In this document: in pieces, positions 25,191 to 34,483 of the stretch
How the letters are laid out: every line of letters starts with the position of its first letter
Numbering within the stretch: the first letter of the stretch is position 1
Source of the DNA: Lachnospiraceae bacterium KGMB03038
Lineage (GTDB): Bacteria > Bacillota > Clostridia > Lachnospirales > Lachnospiraceae
DNA: 64,000 nt
Assembly: GCA_007361935.1 (NCBI GenBank)
Contig: CP041667.1
Coordinates: 2,508,501-2,572,500, forward strand
Direction: 5' to 3'
Notes under the pieces: model-generated
Seen by the model: the letters and a program-made list of their open reading frames with translations, nothing else
Told to the model about the DNA's origin: nothing
Databases searched by the model: none
Translations under genes and position numbers: made by a program

Positions 25191-26094
25191 ACGCTCTCCA
25201 GTCAAATACCGCTTCCACCGCCGCGATCGCCACTTCGATCATACTTTCATCCGGCTCTTTGGTGGTCAGTTTCTGTATCGCAAGCCCCGGCTTACTTAAG
25301 AAATTCACAATTGGATTCTCGCTTCTCCCAGCCAGCTTCAGGATCTCATAGGAAACTCCCGCGATCACCGGAAGCAGCAGCACCCGGACTGCCGCACGCA
25401 TGACCGGGGATTCTACCCGGATCAAAAGCAGCAGGATGATGCTGACTGCCAGCACAAAGAACAAGAAGCTGGTCCCGCAGCGTTTGTGCTGCCTGGAACT
25501 GATCTTCACATTCTCCACCGTCAGCGGCAGGCCATGTTCAATACAATTGATACACTTATGCTCCGCCCCATGATACATAAAAGTCCGCTGGATGTCTTCC
25601 ATTCTGGAAATGAGCAGTACATAGATGATGAATATGCCAATCCGCACGAATCCTTCGATCACCGTCCGCACATGGTAGGAAGGGATCCAGAATCCCAAAA
25701 GGGAAGATAGGAAATAAGGCAGTACCATAAAGATGGCTACCGCGGCAACCACAGAAAAGGCCACCGTCCCGCCCATGATCCATTTTTCCCGGCGCTCCTT
25801 CTTCACTGCTTCCGCTTTTGTCAGCGGCTTCTCTTCCTTGTCCTCCTCGTCCTCGTAGAAACTGGCGGAAAAAGTCAAAGTTTTGATTCCCAGCACCATA
25901 GAATCAATAAAGTTAAAGATTCCCCGGACGAAGGGTATGGTCGTCAGCGGCTTCCATTTAATGATCCCCTGGTAGGTATCTTTCTGCACAAAAATCTCAC
26001 CGTCCGGTTTACGAACCGCCACGGCGTAATCATCTTTGTGTTTCATCATGATGCCTTCCAGGACCGCCTGGCCTCCAATATTCGATGATTTCAT
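25132..26094 (-). CDS. yqhQ: DUF1385 membrane protein YqhQ
   Basis: Membrane protein of 320 aa with GGQAVLEGIMM at the very N-terminus, the HGAEHKCINCIEHG signature near residue 175 (possible metal ligands) and about four transmembrane helices between residues 110 and 260. DUF1385 proteins have no settled function. AAAGGAG 4 bases before the ATG supports the start. It is followed by prmC with overlap and preceded by the L31 gene and its terminator. Confidence 0.9.
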   Translation of the reverse strand: MKSSNIGGQAVLEGIMMKHKDDYAVAVRKPDGEIFVQKDTYQGIIKWKPLTTIPFVRGIFNFIDSMVLGIKTLTFSASFYEDEEDKEEKPLTKAEAVKKERREKWIMGGTVAFSVVAAVAIFMVLPYFLSSLLGFWIPSYHVRTVIEGFVRIGIFIIYVLLISRMEDIQRTFMYHGAEHKCINCIEHGLPLTVENVKISSRQHKRCGTSFLFFVLAVSIILLLLIRVESPVMRAAVRVLLLPVIAGVSYEILKLAGRSENPIVNFLSKPGLAIQKLTTKEPDESMIEVAIAAVEAVFDWRAYEAENFDTPSDVPGGEKSA

Positions 26095-26123
26095 AATACT
26101 CCTTTAAAAACCTTATCCAAGCT

Positions 26124-26155
26124 AAAAAGGGTTGAGATCTTCAAACCTCAACCCT
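26124..26155 (-). terminator. Rho-independent terminator after rpmE
   Basis: On the minus strand AGGGTTGAG pairs with CTCAACCCT across a short loop and is followed by TTTTT. It lies 13 bases beyond the rpmE stop codon and isolates the ribosomal protein gene from yqhQ. Confidence 0.85.
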
Positions 26156-26167
26156 ACACTTGTAAAC

Positions 26168-26371
26168 TTATTTACCCATTCCGTACTTCTTATTGAACTT
26201 ATCAACACGGCCGCGAGCCTGAGCAGCTTTCTGCTGTCCCGTGTAGAATGGATGGCACTTGGAACAGATTTCTACGTGGATATCTTTGTTTGTAGAGCCT
26301 GTCACAAACGTATTTCCGCAGTTACAAGTTACCGTTGCCTGGTAATATTCTGGATGGATTCCCTGTTTCAT
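26168..26371 (-). CDS. rpmE: 50S ribosomal protein L31
   Basis: Ribosomal protein of 67 aa of the large subunit. It is the zinc-binding (C+) type: CNCG near residue 16 and CSKCHPFYTG near 37 supply the four Cys. The C-terminal KFNKKYG is typical of bL31. The gene has its own promoter overlapping the end of rho and its own terminator. Confidence 0.97.
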   Translation of the reverse strand: MKQGIHPEYYQATVTCNCGNTFVTGSTNKDIHVEICSKCHPFYTGQQKAAQARGRVDKFNKKYGMGK

Positions 26372-26438
26372 GATTTCACCTCTTCTTTATTATGCTTCGC
26401 AAAACGCGATGATATTTCGTTTTCTAAACAGCTTTTTT

Positions 26439-26467
26439 ATTGTACCACAAAAGCCGCCTGTTGTCTA
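26439..26467 (-). promoter_or_regulatory. Sigma-A type promoter for rpmE
   Basis: Minus-strand -35 TAGACA, 17-base spacer and -10 TACAAT, each 5 of 6 consensus bases, about 70 bases upstream of rpmE. The -35 box overlaps the rho stop codon, so L31 can be made independently of rho. Confidence 0.65.
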
Positions 26468-27805
26468 TATTAATTTTGTCTTTTTTACCATTTGTATTAA
26501 TTCCATATTGTTGCGGGTATGGGAGAACATGGTCAGTATATTGTCCACCGCCTCGTCCGAGCGCAGACCGTTGAGAGCGCGGCGCATAGTCTCCACCGCT
26601 TCCAGTTCCTCCCTGCTAAGCAGAAGATCCTCTCTTCTGGTGCTGGATTTGGGAATATCAATAGCCGGGAACATCCGTTTCTCTGACAGCTTCCGGTCGA
26701 GTACCAGCTCCATATTTCCGGTTCCTTTGAACTCTTCATAGATCACATCATCCATCTTGCTTCCCGTATCAACCAGCGCCGTCGCGAGAATCGTCAAACT
26801 TCCGCCTTCTCTCATATTCCGGGCCGCTCCAAAGAACCGTTTGGGCATATGCAGGGCAGCCGGGTCCAGACCGCCGGAAAGAGTCCTCCCTGATGGCGGC
26901 ACCGTCAGATTGTATGCCCTGGCAAGCCTTGTGATACTGTCCAGCAAGATCATGACATCCTTCTTATGCTCCACCAGACGTTTGGCTCTCTCGATCACCA
27001 TCTCCGACACCCGCTTGTGATGCTCCGGAAGTTCATCAAAAGTAGAATAGATAACTTCCACATTTTCTCCTTCGATGGTCTCTTTGATGTCCGTTACCTC
27101 TTCCGGCCGCTCATCGATCAGAAGGATCAAAAGATGGATCTCTGGATTATTCTGCCGCACAGATAGAGCTACCTGCTTTAAAAGCGTCGTTTTACCCGCC
27201 TTCGGGGGAGATACGATCATTCCTCTCTGTCCCTTTCCAATAGGAGACAATAAATCCATGATGCGCATGGCCGTGCTTGTCCTTCCCCGCTCCAATTTCA
27301 GCCGTTCATCCGGGAAGATCGGAGTCATGTCCTCAAAGTTCGCCCTGCGCATGGCCTTCATAGGATCGATCTCATTGATCTTAGTCAGATAAAGAAGGGC
27401 GCTGAATTTCTCCTGCTGTGTCTTTATACGAGTATGCCCTTCCAGGATATCGCCTGTTTTCAGATTGAATTTACGGATCTGGGATGGAGAGACATAGACG
27501 TCATTCTCTCCGGGCAGATAGTTGTCGCTTCTGATAAAACCATAGCCATCCGGCAGCACTTCCAGGATTCCGCGGGCTACAACGCCGCTGTCCAGTTTGT
27601 CGATATCGTGCACTTCCCGGTCTCCTGTATTGGCAGACATTTCTTTGACCGTGTTCTTCTCAGCCTTCTTTTCCTTTTCATCTTCCTGGAGCATAAGTTC
27701 CACCAGTTCCGCTTTTTTCGCCGCCGAAATGCCTTTGATGCCTCTTGCTTTTGCCAGATTTCTCAACGTGGCAACCGGCAGAGATTCATACTTTTCTCTC
27801 ATCAT
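26465..27805 (-). CDS. rho: Transcription termination factor Rho
   Basis: Hexameric RNA helicase of 446 aa ending factor-dependent transcription. N-terminal Rho_N helices (about 5-45), a charged linker rich in Lys/Glu (about 46-62), the cold-shock RNA-binding domain (GILEVLPDGYGFIRS, about 80-93) and the RecA-like ATPase with SPPKAGKTTLLKQVA (Walker A near residue 203), LLIDERPEEVTD (Walker B) and the Q/R loops are intact. The start has only a weak GGAAA; two consecutive ATGs are possible. Confidence 0.96.
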   Translation of the reverse strand: MMREKYESLPVATLRNLAKARGIKGISAAKKAELVELMLQEDEKEKKAEKNTVKEMSANTGDREVHDIDKLDSGVVARGILEVLPDGYGFIRSDNYLPGENDVYVSPSQIRKFNLKTGDILEGHTRIKTQQEKFSALLYLTKINEIDPMKAMRRANFEDMTPIFPDERLKLERGRTSTAMRIMDLLSPIGKGQRGMIVSPPKAGKTTLLKQVALSVRQNNPEIHLLILLIDERPEEVTDIKETIEGENVEVIYSTFDELPEHHKRVSEMVIERAKRLVEHKKDVMILLDSITRLARAYNLTVPPSGRTLSGGLDPAALHMPKRFFGAARNMREGGSLTILATALVDTGSKMDDVIYEEFKGTGNMELVLDRKLSEKRMFPAIDIPKSSTRREDLLLSREELEAVETMRRALNGLRSDEAVDNILTMFSHTRNNMELIQMVKKTKLI

Positions 27806-28046
27806 TTTCCGAAACTATTCCTTTCATTTATATTCATTTTCTCTTAAAACTGCTCACAACGGGAATCACAGTCTGAATCGACTTCTTGGAAAATATGGGA
27901 TTATTATACTACATATCTTTCCTTTTTTAAAGCTTTTTTCCTAAACTTTATGGGAACTTTATAGGAAACTTTGTTGCTTCAAGCTTTTAGGGATGATATG
28001 ATAATAAACGGAATATCGTTAATTTTCAGAAAGGATCTGTCAGCAT

Positions 28047-28973
28047 ATGGCTGTGCGTTGGGGCGAAAGACGCTACCATTCACTGGACTACTACTTAAAA
28101 GAAACCTACGGCGGGAAACTCTATAAGCTTTCTCTAAACGGAGGTATGACCTGTCCCAACCGGGACGGGACCCTGGGGACCAGAGGATGTATCTTCTGCA
28201 GCCAGGGCGGGTCGGGAGATTTTGCCGCGTCTTCTTCGCTCTCTATCTCCGACCAGATCCAACAGGCAAAGGAACTGGTTTCCCGCAAGTACGGCGGAAG
28301 TTCCTATATCGCTTACTTTCAGGCTTATTCCAACACCTATGGACCTGTTTCTTATCTGAGGCAGATCTTCACTGAGGCGGTCTCCCATCCGGAAGTTCGC
28401 GTTCTCGCCATAGCTACCCGGCCGGACTGTCTTCCCAGAGATGTCATTGATCTGCTTAAAGAGTTAAACCAGATCAAGCCTGTATGGGTGGAACTAGGGC
28501 TTCAGACCATTCACGAAGATACCGCCCGCTTTATCCGGAGAGGTTATCCTCTGTCTGTCTTTGAACAGGCGGTTTCTGAACTCCGTGCCGCCGGCATCGA
28601 AGTAATCGTCCATACCATCCTCGCCCTGCCCGGCGAGACTTCTGATATGATGCTGGACACTCTGCGTTATCTCAACCAAATGGATATCCAAGGGCTTAAA
28701 CTTCAATTGCTGCATATCCTGAAGGGCACCGACCTGGCAGAGTACTTCCAAGCTAATCCTTTCTGGATTCCTTCCATGGAAGAATATATAGAGCTTCTGG
28801 GCTTATGTATCTCGCACATCCATCCTGACATCGTGATCCATCGCCTGACCGGCGACGGTCCCAAGTCTCTTCTTATCGCTCCCTCCTGGAGCAGAGACAA
28901 GCGGCGGGTGCTGAATCAGATACATTCCTATTTAAAACAGAGAAATATCTGGCAAGGAAAGGAGTTGTCTTAA
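28047..28973 (+). CDS. TIGR01212-family radical SAM protein (YhcC-like)
   Basis: Cytosolic radical SAM protein of 308 aa. Cys ligands for the 4Fe-4S cluster are in MTCPNRDGTLGTRGCIFC (residues about 34-50), the spaced pattern typical of TIGR01212/YhcC. The family's reaction is not established. Its stop codon overlaps the ATG of the next gene by one base, indicating coupled translation with the DUF4364 protein. Confidence 0.9.
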   Translation: MAVRWGERRYHSLDYYLKETYGGKLYKLSLNGGMTCPNRDGTLGTRGCIFCSQGGSGDFAASSSLSISDQIQQAKELVSRKYGGSSYIAYFQAYSNTYGPVSYLRQIFTEAVSHPEVRVLAIATRPDCLPRDVIDLLKELNQIKPVWVELGLQTIHEDTARFIRRGYPLSVFEQAVSELRAAGIEVIVHTILALPGETSDMMLDTLRYLNQMDIQGLKLQLLHILKGTDLAEYFQANPFWIPSMEEYIELLGLCISHIHPDIVIHRLTGDGPKSLLIAPSWSRDKRRVLNQIHSYLKQRNIWQGKELS

Positions 28974-29485
28974 TGGCAGAAAGTTTTAAACTCTATAAAT
29001 TGATCGTTTTATATATGCTGGACAAGGTGGATTTCCCCCTGACCAATTCACAGATCTCTGAGTTTGTACTGGACGAGGGATATACCACATATTTCAAACT
29101 CCAGCAAGCCATCTCCGAGCTGGCGGACTCAGGTTTTATCCGGGAAGAGTCTACCCACAGCCGGACCTTTTTCCATCTCACAGAAGAAGGGGAAGAAACA
29201 ATCCATTATTTCAAAGATGATATTTCCCCAGCCATACAAAAGGATATCGATGACTTCTTAAAAAACAAGAAATATGATCTGAAAAATGAGGTCTCTATCA
29301 AGGCGGACTATTACCGGACTTCCTCCGGTCAGTACGCCGTCCAGTGCCAGGTGATCGAACAGGGCGCCCCTCTTATCGATCTGACAGTCACTGTTCCCTC
29401 GGAAGACGAGGCCCAAGCCATATCTGGGAACTGGACCCGCAAAAATCAAGAGGTCTACGCCCTGATCATGGAACACCTGCTGTAG
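28973..29485 (+). CDS. DUF4364-family protein, predicted winged-helix regulator
   Basis: Soluble protein of 170 aa. The first 80 residues have the layout of a winged helix (FPLTNSQISEFVLDEGY, FKLQQAISELADSGFI, STHSRTFFHLTEEG), like PadR/MarR-type domains. The second half is beta-rich with a cluster of alternating hydrophobics. DUF4364 is common in Clostridia without assigned function. It is translationally coupled to the radical SAM gene. Confidence 0.85.
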   Translation: MAESFKLYKLIVLYMLDKVDFPLTNSQISEFVLDEGYTTYFKLQQAISELADSGFIREESTHSRTFFHLTEEGEETIHYFKDDISPAIQKDIDDFLKNKKYDLKNEVSIKADYYRTSSGQYAVQCQVIEQGAPLIDLTVTVPSEDEAQAISGNWTRKNQEVYALIMEHLL

Positions 29486-29532
29486 AAATTCTTGATCTTA
29501 TTTAAATCAAAAACCAACTTGAGGATACGTAC

Positions 29533-30084
29533 ATGAAAACGAAATTACTGGGAGAACTCTATATCAGCTTCGCCAAGATCGGCGGACTGACGTTCGGCGG
29601 CGGAATGGCCATGCTCCCCATGCTGCAGCGGGAGATTGTAGAGAACCGCAAATGGTGCCAAGAGGAAGAAGTTCTGGATATGTATGCCATCGGCCAGTGC
29701 ACCCCCGGCGTTATCGCCGTAAATACAGCAACCTATGTGGGCTACAGACAGGCAGGGATCCTGGGCGGGATCGTCGCCACTTTTGGCGTGATCTCTCCCT
29801 CTATCATCATCATCTGTCTGATTGCTTCTATCCTGCAGAATTTTATCCACCTGTCGGTGGTCGTACATGCTCTTTCCGGCATCCGGGCCGCGGTCTGTGC
29901 ATTGATGATCAATACTACCATCCAGATGATCCGCAGAGGTGTGGTTGACAAACTGGGCGCCGCTATTTTTCTCATCTCGTTTCTCCTTTCCTGCTTCTCT
30001 CCCGTTCCTACGGCCCTTATCATCATTCTGGCAGGCATCGCGGGTATCACTGCCAAAAAAATCGAGGGGAGGAAATCACTGTGA
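29533..30084 (+). CDS. Chromate transporter family protein, N-terminal half type
   Basis: Membrane protein of 183 aa with about five transmembrane helices and the CHR motif: FAKIGGLTFGGGMAMLP near residue 11 and IGQCTPGVIAVNTATYVGY near 50. It is the short, single-domain type that works as a pair with a second short protein. The next gene overlaps its end by four bases. Members move chromate in some bacteria; in gut anaerobes the natural anion is unknown. Confidence 0.9.
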   Translation: MKTKLLGELYISFAKIGGLTFGGGMAMLPMLQREIVENRKWCQEEEVLDMYAIGQCTPGVIAVNTATYVGYRQAGILGGIVATFGVISPSIIIICLIASILQNFIHLSVVVHALSGIRAAVCALMINTTIQMIRRGVVDKLGAAIFLISFLLSCFSPVPTALIIILAGIAGITAKKIEGRKSL

Positions 30085-30641
30085 TCTACCTCACCCTCGC
30101 CTATGAATTCTTTAAAATCGGCCTTTTTTCCATCGGAGGAGGAATGGCTACCCTGCCTTTCCTTATGGAACTGACCGAAAGATATGACTGGTATACCGCT
30201 CAGGAACTGACTAATATGATTGCCATCAGCGAGAGTACTCCCGGCCCTCTTGGCGTTAATATGGCCACCTATGCCGGCTACCACGCCGCCGGGATCCCCG
30301 GCGCTCTTGTAGCCACCTTCGCTCTGACCGCGCCGGCTCTCATCATCATCGTGATCATCGCCAGATTCTTAGAAAACTTCAGCGAAAACCCAACGGTAAA
30401 AGCTCTTTTCTACGGCATCCGGCCTACGGTTGCGGCTTTGATCGGATATGCTGTTTGGGAACTGCTCCAGATCACTTTATTTACCGCCGCCAGCAGCGGA
30501 CTTCCCGCTGTAAACATCGCCAATCTGCTGATCTGTTTGTCTGTTCTGGGGCTTATGCAGATAAAATCTTTCAAGAACCTGCATCCTCTTATATGGATCT
30601 TAGCAGGCGCTGTTCTTGGCATCATTCTCAAAATGACATAA
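30081..30641 (+). CDS. Chromate transporter family protein, second half
   Basis: Partner of the previous gene, 186 aa, with the same motifs FKIGLFSIGGGMATLPF and ESTPGPLGVNMATYAGY and about five transmembrane helices in inverted relation. It starts with GTG, preceded by GGGAGG, inside the last codons of the upstream gene. The 3' end overlaps the converging glucokinase gene by 14 bases. Confidence 0.9.
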   Translation: MIYLTLAYEFFKIGLFSIGGGMATLPFLMELTERYDWYTAQELTNMIAISESTPGPLGVNMATYAGYHAAGIPGALVATFALTAPALIIIVIIARFLENFSENPTVKALFYGIRPTVAALIGYAVWELLQITLFTAASSGLPAVNIANLLICLSVLGLMQIKSFKNLHPLIWILAGAVLGIILKMT

Positions 30642-31560
30642 GCTTCGCCGCTCCGCAGATCCCGGCGTCATTTCCAAGTTCCGCCAATACAAAACGTACA
30701 TTCTGATTGGAGAAAAAGGCTTTCTCATGGTAATACTTTTCTACATATTCCAAAAGGATCTCTCCGGCTTTGGATACTCCTCCGCCGATCACGATCACGG
30801 CGGGATCCGTGATCACAGCGATATTGGCCAACGCATGTCCCAAGTATGCGCCAAATTCTTCCACAATCTCTTCCGCCACTTTATCGCCTTCTTTTAACGC
30901 GTCAAACACCATCTTCGCGCTGACTTTTCTTCCCCGCAGAATGGACGGGTCGTCATTTTTGTGAAGCCGGATCCTGGCGATCCTGGCAATTCCTGTGGCG
31001 GAAGCATATTGTTCCAGACATCCCTGTTTGCCGCAGCCGCATCGATCTTTTTCTTCATAGTTTACACAGATATGGCCGATCTCTCCGCCGGCTCCATTCG
31101 CTCCGGTCAGAGGGAGCCCGTTGACGATAATACCTCCGCCAACGCCTGTTCCCAATGTGACCATCACAAGATCTTTATAACCCTTTCCCCCTCCCAGCCA
31201 CATTTCACCAAGGGCGGCCACATTAGCGTCATTTCCTACAGCCGCTTTGAATCCGGTCAGTTCTTCCATTTCCCGCTTTACTTCTTTATACCCCCATCCA
31301 AGGTTCGCGGTCTTCTGTACAATCCCTTCCTCATCCACAGGAGCCGGAATTCCAATCCCAATCCCTTTGATCTGATCTTTGGGAATCTTTGTCTCAAAAA
31401 GTTTCTTTTCCAAAGACTGCGCGATATCCGGAAGGATTGCTTTGCCCTCATTCTCCGTTTTCGTAGGAATCTCCCATTTGTCCATAAGGATCCCATCGGT
31501 CTGGAACAGACCGATCTTCACTGATGTTCCTCCAATATCCACACCAAAACAATATTTCAT
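30628..31560 (-). CDS. glcK: ROK-family glucokinase
   Basis: Soluble sugar kinase of 310 aa. FGVDIGGTSVKIGLF is the ATP phosphate loop, EIGHICVNYEEKDRCGCGKQGC (key residues Glu-Ile-Gly-His and the Cys-Gly-Cys-Gly...Gly-Cys zinc motif) is near residue 160-180, and LEQYASATGIA follows. No HTH domain is present, so it is an enzyme rather than a ROK repressor; glucose to glucose-6-phosphate is expected. It lies 13 bases downstream of hprK, linking it to carbon control. Confidence 0.9.
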   Translation of the reverse strand: MKYCFGVDIGGTSVKIGLFQTDGILMDKWEIPTKTENEGKAILPDIAQSLEKKLFETKIPKDQIKGIGIGIPAPVDEEGIVQKTANLGWGYKEVKREMEELTGFKAAVGNDANVAALGEMWLGGGKGYKDLVMVTLGTGVGGGIIVNGLPLTGANGAGGEIGHICVNYEEKDRCGCGKQGCLEQYASATGIARIARIRLHKNDDPSILRGRKVSAKMVFDALKEGDKVAEEIVEEFGAYLGHALANIAVITDPAVIVIGGGVSKAGEILLEYVEKYYHEKAFFSNQNVRFVLAELGNDAGICGAAKLMSF

Positions 31561-31573
31561 AAAACTCCGCCCC

Positions 31574-32500
31574 CTACTTCCTTCTCATATTTTCCTGTAC
31601 ACGTTTGTACAATTCCTGCGCAGCGTTGTAACCCATTTTCTTCTGGCGGTAATTGATAGCCGCCGTCTCTGTGATGATGGCCAGATTCCGCCCCGGACGG
31701 ATCGGAATCTGATGACATACCACCCGGTTCCCCAGGAATTCTGTATACTCTTCCTCCAGCCCCAGCCGGTCATACTGTTTGTCTTTATCCCAATCTTCCA
31801 ACGTAATGACCAGATCGATATTCTGAGTGGCACGCACACTCTGCACGCCATACAGGGTTTTCACATCCACGATCCCGATTCCCCGAAGTTCTATAAAATG
31901 CCTTGTAATATCCGGTGCTGTTCCTACCAGCGTCTCATCGCTGACCTTTCGTATCTCTACCACATCATCGCTGACCAAACGGTGCCCTCGCTTGATCAGT
32001 TCCAGCGCCGCCTCGCTTTTCCCGATTCCGCTTTCGCCCATGATCAGCACGCCCACGCCGTATACATCTACCAGAACGCCATGGATCGAGATACATGGAG
32101 CCAGTTCTACATTCAGCCAGCGTATCAGTTCCGCCGTAAACTGAGATGTCTTCATCTCGCTTTGAAATACCGGGATATTAGCCGCCGTCGCTTTTTCAAG
32201 CAGCATATCGTCCGGCTTCTGGCTTCTGGAGAAAACAATCCCCGGCAATTTATAAGATAAGAGCATCGAATAAATCTTTTCCTTTTCTTCTTCCGGCATT
32301 TTCTGAAGAAATGTATACTCAACATATCCGATCACCTGAACCCGCTCCGCATCAAAATGTTCAAAATAGCCGGTCAGCTGAAGAGCCGGGCGGTTGATAT
32401 CCGGCACTTCTACAATCTTTTCCGAATAATCCACATCCGGTGTTAGATTCTTCAGATTCATCTTCTCGACGATCGCGCTCATTTTGACGTTCTTACTCAT
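31574..32500 (-). CDS. hprK: HPr kinase/phosphorylase
   Basis: Bifunctional enzyme of 308 aa that phosphorylates Ser46 of HPr and removes the phosphate, controlling carbon catabolite repression in Gram-positive bacteria. The P-loop GESGIGKSEAALELI is near residue 152, with RGHRLVSDDVVEI and the HprK signature region LRGIGIVDV (about 202-210). AAGGAG 8 bases before the ATG selects this start over a longer frame. Confidence 0.95.
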   Translation of the reverse strand: MSKNVKMSAIVEKMNLKNLTPDVDYSEKIVEVPDINRPALQLTGYFEHFDAERVQVIGYVEYTFLQKMPEEEKEKIYSMLLSYKLPGIVFSRSQKPDDMLLEKATAANIPVFQSEMKTSQFTAELIRWLNVELAPCISIHGVLVDVYGVGVLIMGESGIGKSEAALELIKRGHRLVSDDVVEIRKVSDETLVGTAPDITRHFIELRGIGIVDVKTLYGVQSVRATQNIDLVITLEDWDKDKQYDRLGLEEEYTEFLGNRVVCHQIPIRPGRNLAIITETAAINYRQKKMGYNAAQELYKRVQENMRRK

Positions 32501-32552
32501 GATACTCTCCTTTTCCTTTTCATAATTTCTATGCAGCAACCATTATACCACA

Positions 32553-34391
32553 TCAATGGAAAAAGTTATACACGTCCCTGGCCGATTTTTCGTTCATAGA
32601 AGGCAATTTTTTTAATTCTTCAATGTCCGCGTTTTTGACAGCTTCCAGATTCTCAAAATGCTTCATCAGGTCTTTTCTCCTGGCCGGACCCACTCCCGGT
32701 ATATCGTCCAGTATGGAGTGCACCTGATTCTTTCCCCTAAGCTGCCTGTGAAACGTAATGGCGAACCGGTGAGCCTCGTCCTGAATCCTGGTGATCAGCC
32801 GAAAAGCCTCAGAATTTCTGTCGATCGGCAGTTCCACATTCTGGTAATACAGCCCTCTGGTCCGGTGATTGTCATCTTTTACCATACCGCATACCGGAAT
32901 CTGAAGCCCCAGTGAGTCTAATACTCCAAGGGCCACGTTTACCTGTCCTTTTCCCCCGTCCATCAAGATCAGATCCGGGAAAGCGTTAAATCCTCCCATT
33001 TCTTTGCCTTCTTCCTGTTCCTCCAATCCATGCCGGAACCGGCGGGTCAGTACTTCCTCCATGCTGGCATAGTCGTCCGCCCCCTGAACCCCTTTGATCC
33101 GGAATTTTCGGTAATCATTCCGTTTCGGTTTCCCGCGCTCATAGACTACCATAGAACCTACAGAAGCAAACCCGCTGGTATTGGAGATATCGTAGGCCTC
33201 CATCCGCTGAAGCCCTTCCAGTCCCAGAATTTTCTCCAGCTCTTTAACCGCGCCGATGGTACGGCCTTCTTCTCTTTTCAGCCGCTCCTTGTCAGTGCTG
33301 AGCACCAGCGCCGCGTTCTTCTTGGCCAGCTCCACCAGCTTCTCCTTCTTTCCTTTCTGCGGCACCTGGATATGGACCCGATGGCCCCGCTTGCGGCTCA
33401 GCCACTCCTCGATGATCTCCTGGTCCGCCACCGCTTCCGGCAGCATAAGCTGGGAAGGAATGTACGGCGTTCCCGCATAAAACTGCTTGATAAAGCTGGA
33501 TAAGATTTCTCCCGCTTCGTCCCCTTCCCCGATCTTCAGGTAGAAATGATCCCTGCCGATCAGCCGGCCTCCACGGATAAAGAACACCTGTACCACCGCG
33601 TCTTCTCTTTCTGATGCCACCGCCAGGATATCCCTGTCCTCCCCGGCAGTATCCGTGATCTTCTGTTTCTGGGCGATCTTCTGTACGCTGGCGATCAGTT
33701 CCCGGTACTCAATGGCTCTCTCGAACTCTAAGTTCTCAGAAGCGTTCTGCATCTTTTCCTCCAAGTCTTTGAGGATTCCTTCATAGTTTCCGCCCAGGAA
33801 TTTCAGCACTTCCTGAATCGATTCCCGGTATTCCTCCTGGGAAATATAGCCCTGGCAGGGCGCCTTGCATTGATGGATGTGGTAATTCAGGCAGGGCCTC
33901 TCTTTCCCAATGTCTCTGGGCAGCTTTCGATTGCAGCTTCGCACATAATATAGTTTACGGATCAATTCTATTGTGTCTTTGACGGCTCCAGCGCTGGTAT
34001 AAGGCCCGAAATAGCGGGCCTTGTCCTTCACCATCCTTCTGGCCAGAAGGACCCGCGGAAAAGCCTCCTCCACCGTTACCTTAATAAAAGGATAGGCTTT
34101 ATCATCCATCAGCATCGTATTATATTTAGGCCTGTGTTCTTTGATCAAGTTACATTCAAGCACCAGCGCCTCTAATTCAGAGTCTGTGATAATATACTCA
34201 AACCGCCGGATGTGAGTCACCATCTGTTCAATCTTGACTCCTTTATTGCGGCTACTTTGGAAATACTGGCGGACACGGTTCTTTAAGCTGACGGCTTTCC
34301 CCACATAGATGATCTCGTCCTTTTCGTCATGCATTAGATATACGCCCGGCTTTCCCGGCAGTTTTTTTAGTTCTTCCTGAATGTCAAACAT
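32553..34391 (-). CDS. uvrC: Excinuclease ABC subunit C
   Basis: Nucleotide excision repair nuclease of 612 aa that makes both incisions around lesions marked by UvrB. N-terminal GIY-YIG domain (GVYLMHDEKDEIIYVGKA, about 15-32), UVR helical hairpin (about 200-235), the RNase H-like domain (DLILMDGGKGQVN) and C-terminal helix-hairpin-helix motifs (DDIPGVGPARRKDLMKHF). The ATG is preceded by GGGGAAAG. It follows ftsH by 92 bases. Confidence 0.96.
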   Translation of the reverse strand: MFDIQEELKKLPGKPGVYLMHDEKDEIIYVGKAVSLKNRVRQYFQSSRNKGVKIEQMVTHIRRFEYIITDSELEALVLECNLIKEHRPKYNTMLMDDKAYPFIKVTVEEAFPRVLLARRMVKDKARYFGPYTSAGAVKDTIELIRKLYYVRSCNRKLPRDIGKERPCLNYHIHQCKAPCQGYISQEEYRESIQEVLKFLGGNYEGILKDLEEKMQNASENLEFERAIEYRELIASVQKIAQKQKITDTAGEDRDILAVASEREDAVVQVFFIRGGRLIGRDHFYLKIGEGDEAGEILSSFIKQFYAGTPYIPSQLMLPEAVADQEIIEEWLSRKRGHRVHIQVPQKGKKEKLVELAKKNAALVLSTDKERLKREEGRTIGAVKELEKILGLEGLQRMEAYDISNTSGFASVGSMVVYERGKPKRNDYRKFRIKGVQGADDYASMEEVLTRRFRHGLEEQEEGKEMGGFNAFPDLILMDGGKGQVNVALGVLDSLGLQIPVCGMVKDDNHRTRGLYYQNVELPIDRNSEAFRLITRIQDEAHRFAITFHRQLRGKNQVHSILDDIPGVGPARRKDLMKHFENLEAVKNADIEELKKLPSMNEKSARDVYNFFH

Positions 34392-34483
34392 AATCTTTCC
34401 CCATTTCAAAACACTAAATATATGATCACACAGCACAATGCAGCGATATTGAACCTCAACATCGCTGCATAGTAGCACAACTT

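Noticed and set aside
34392..34478. Longer uvrC start
   Set aside because: The extra 29 residues are Cys-rich and unrelated to UvrC; the GIY-YIG domain begins normally from the ATG at 34391.
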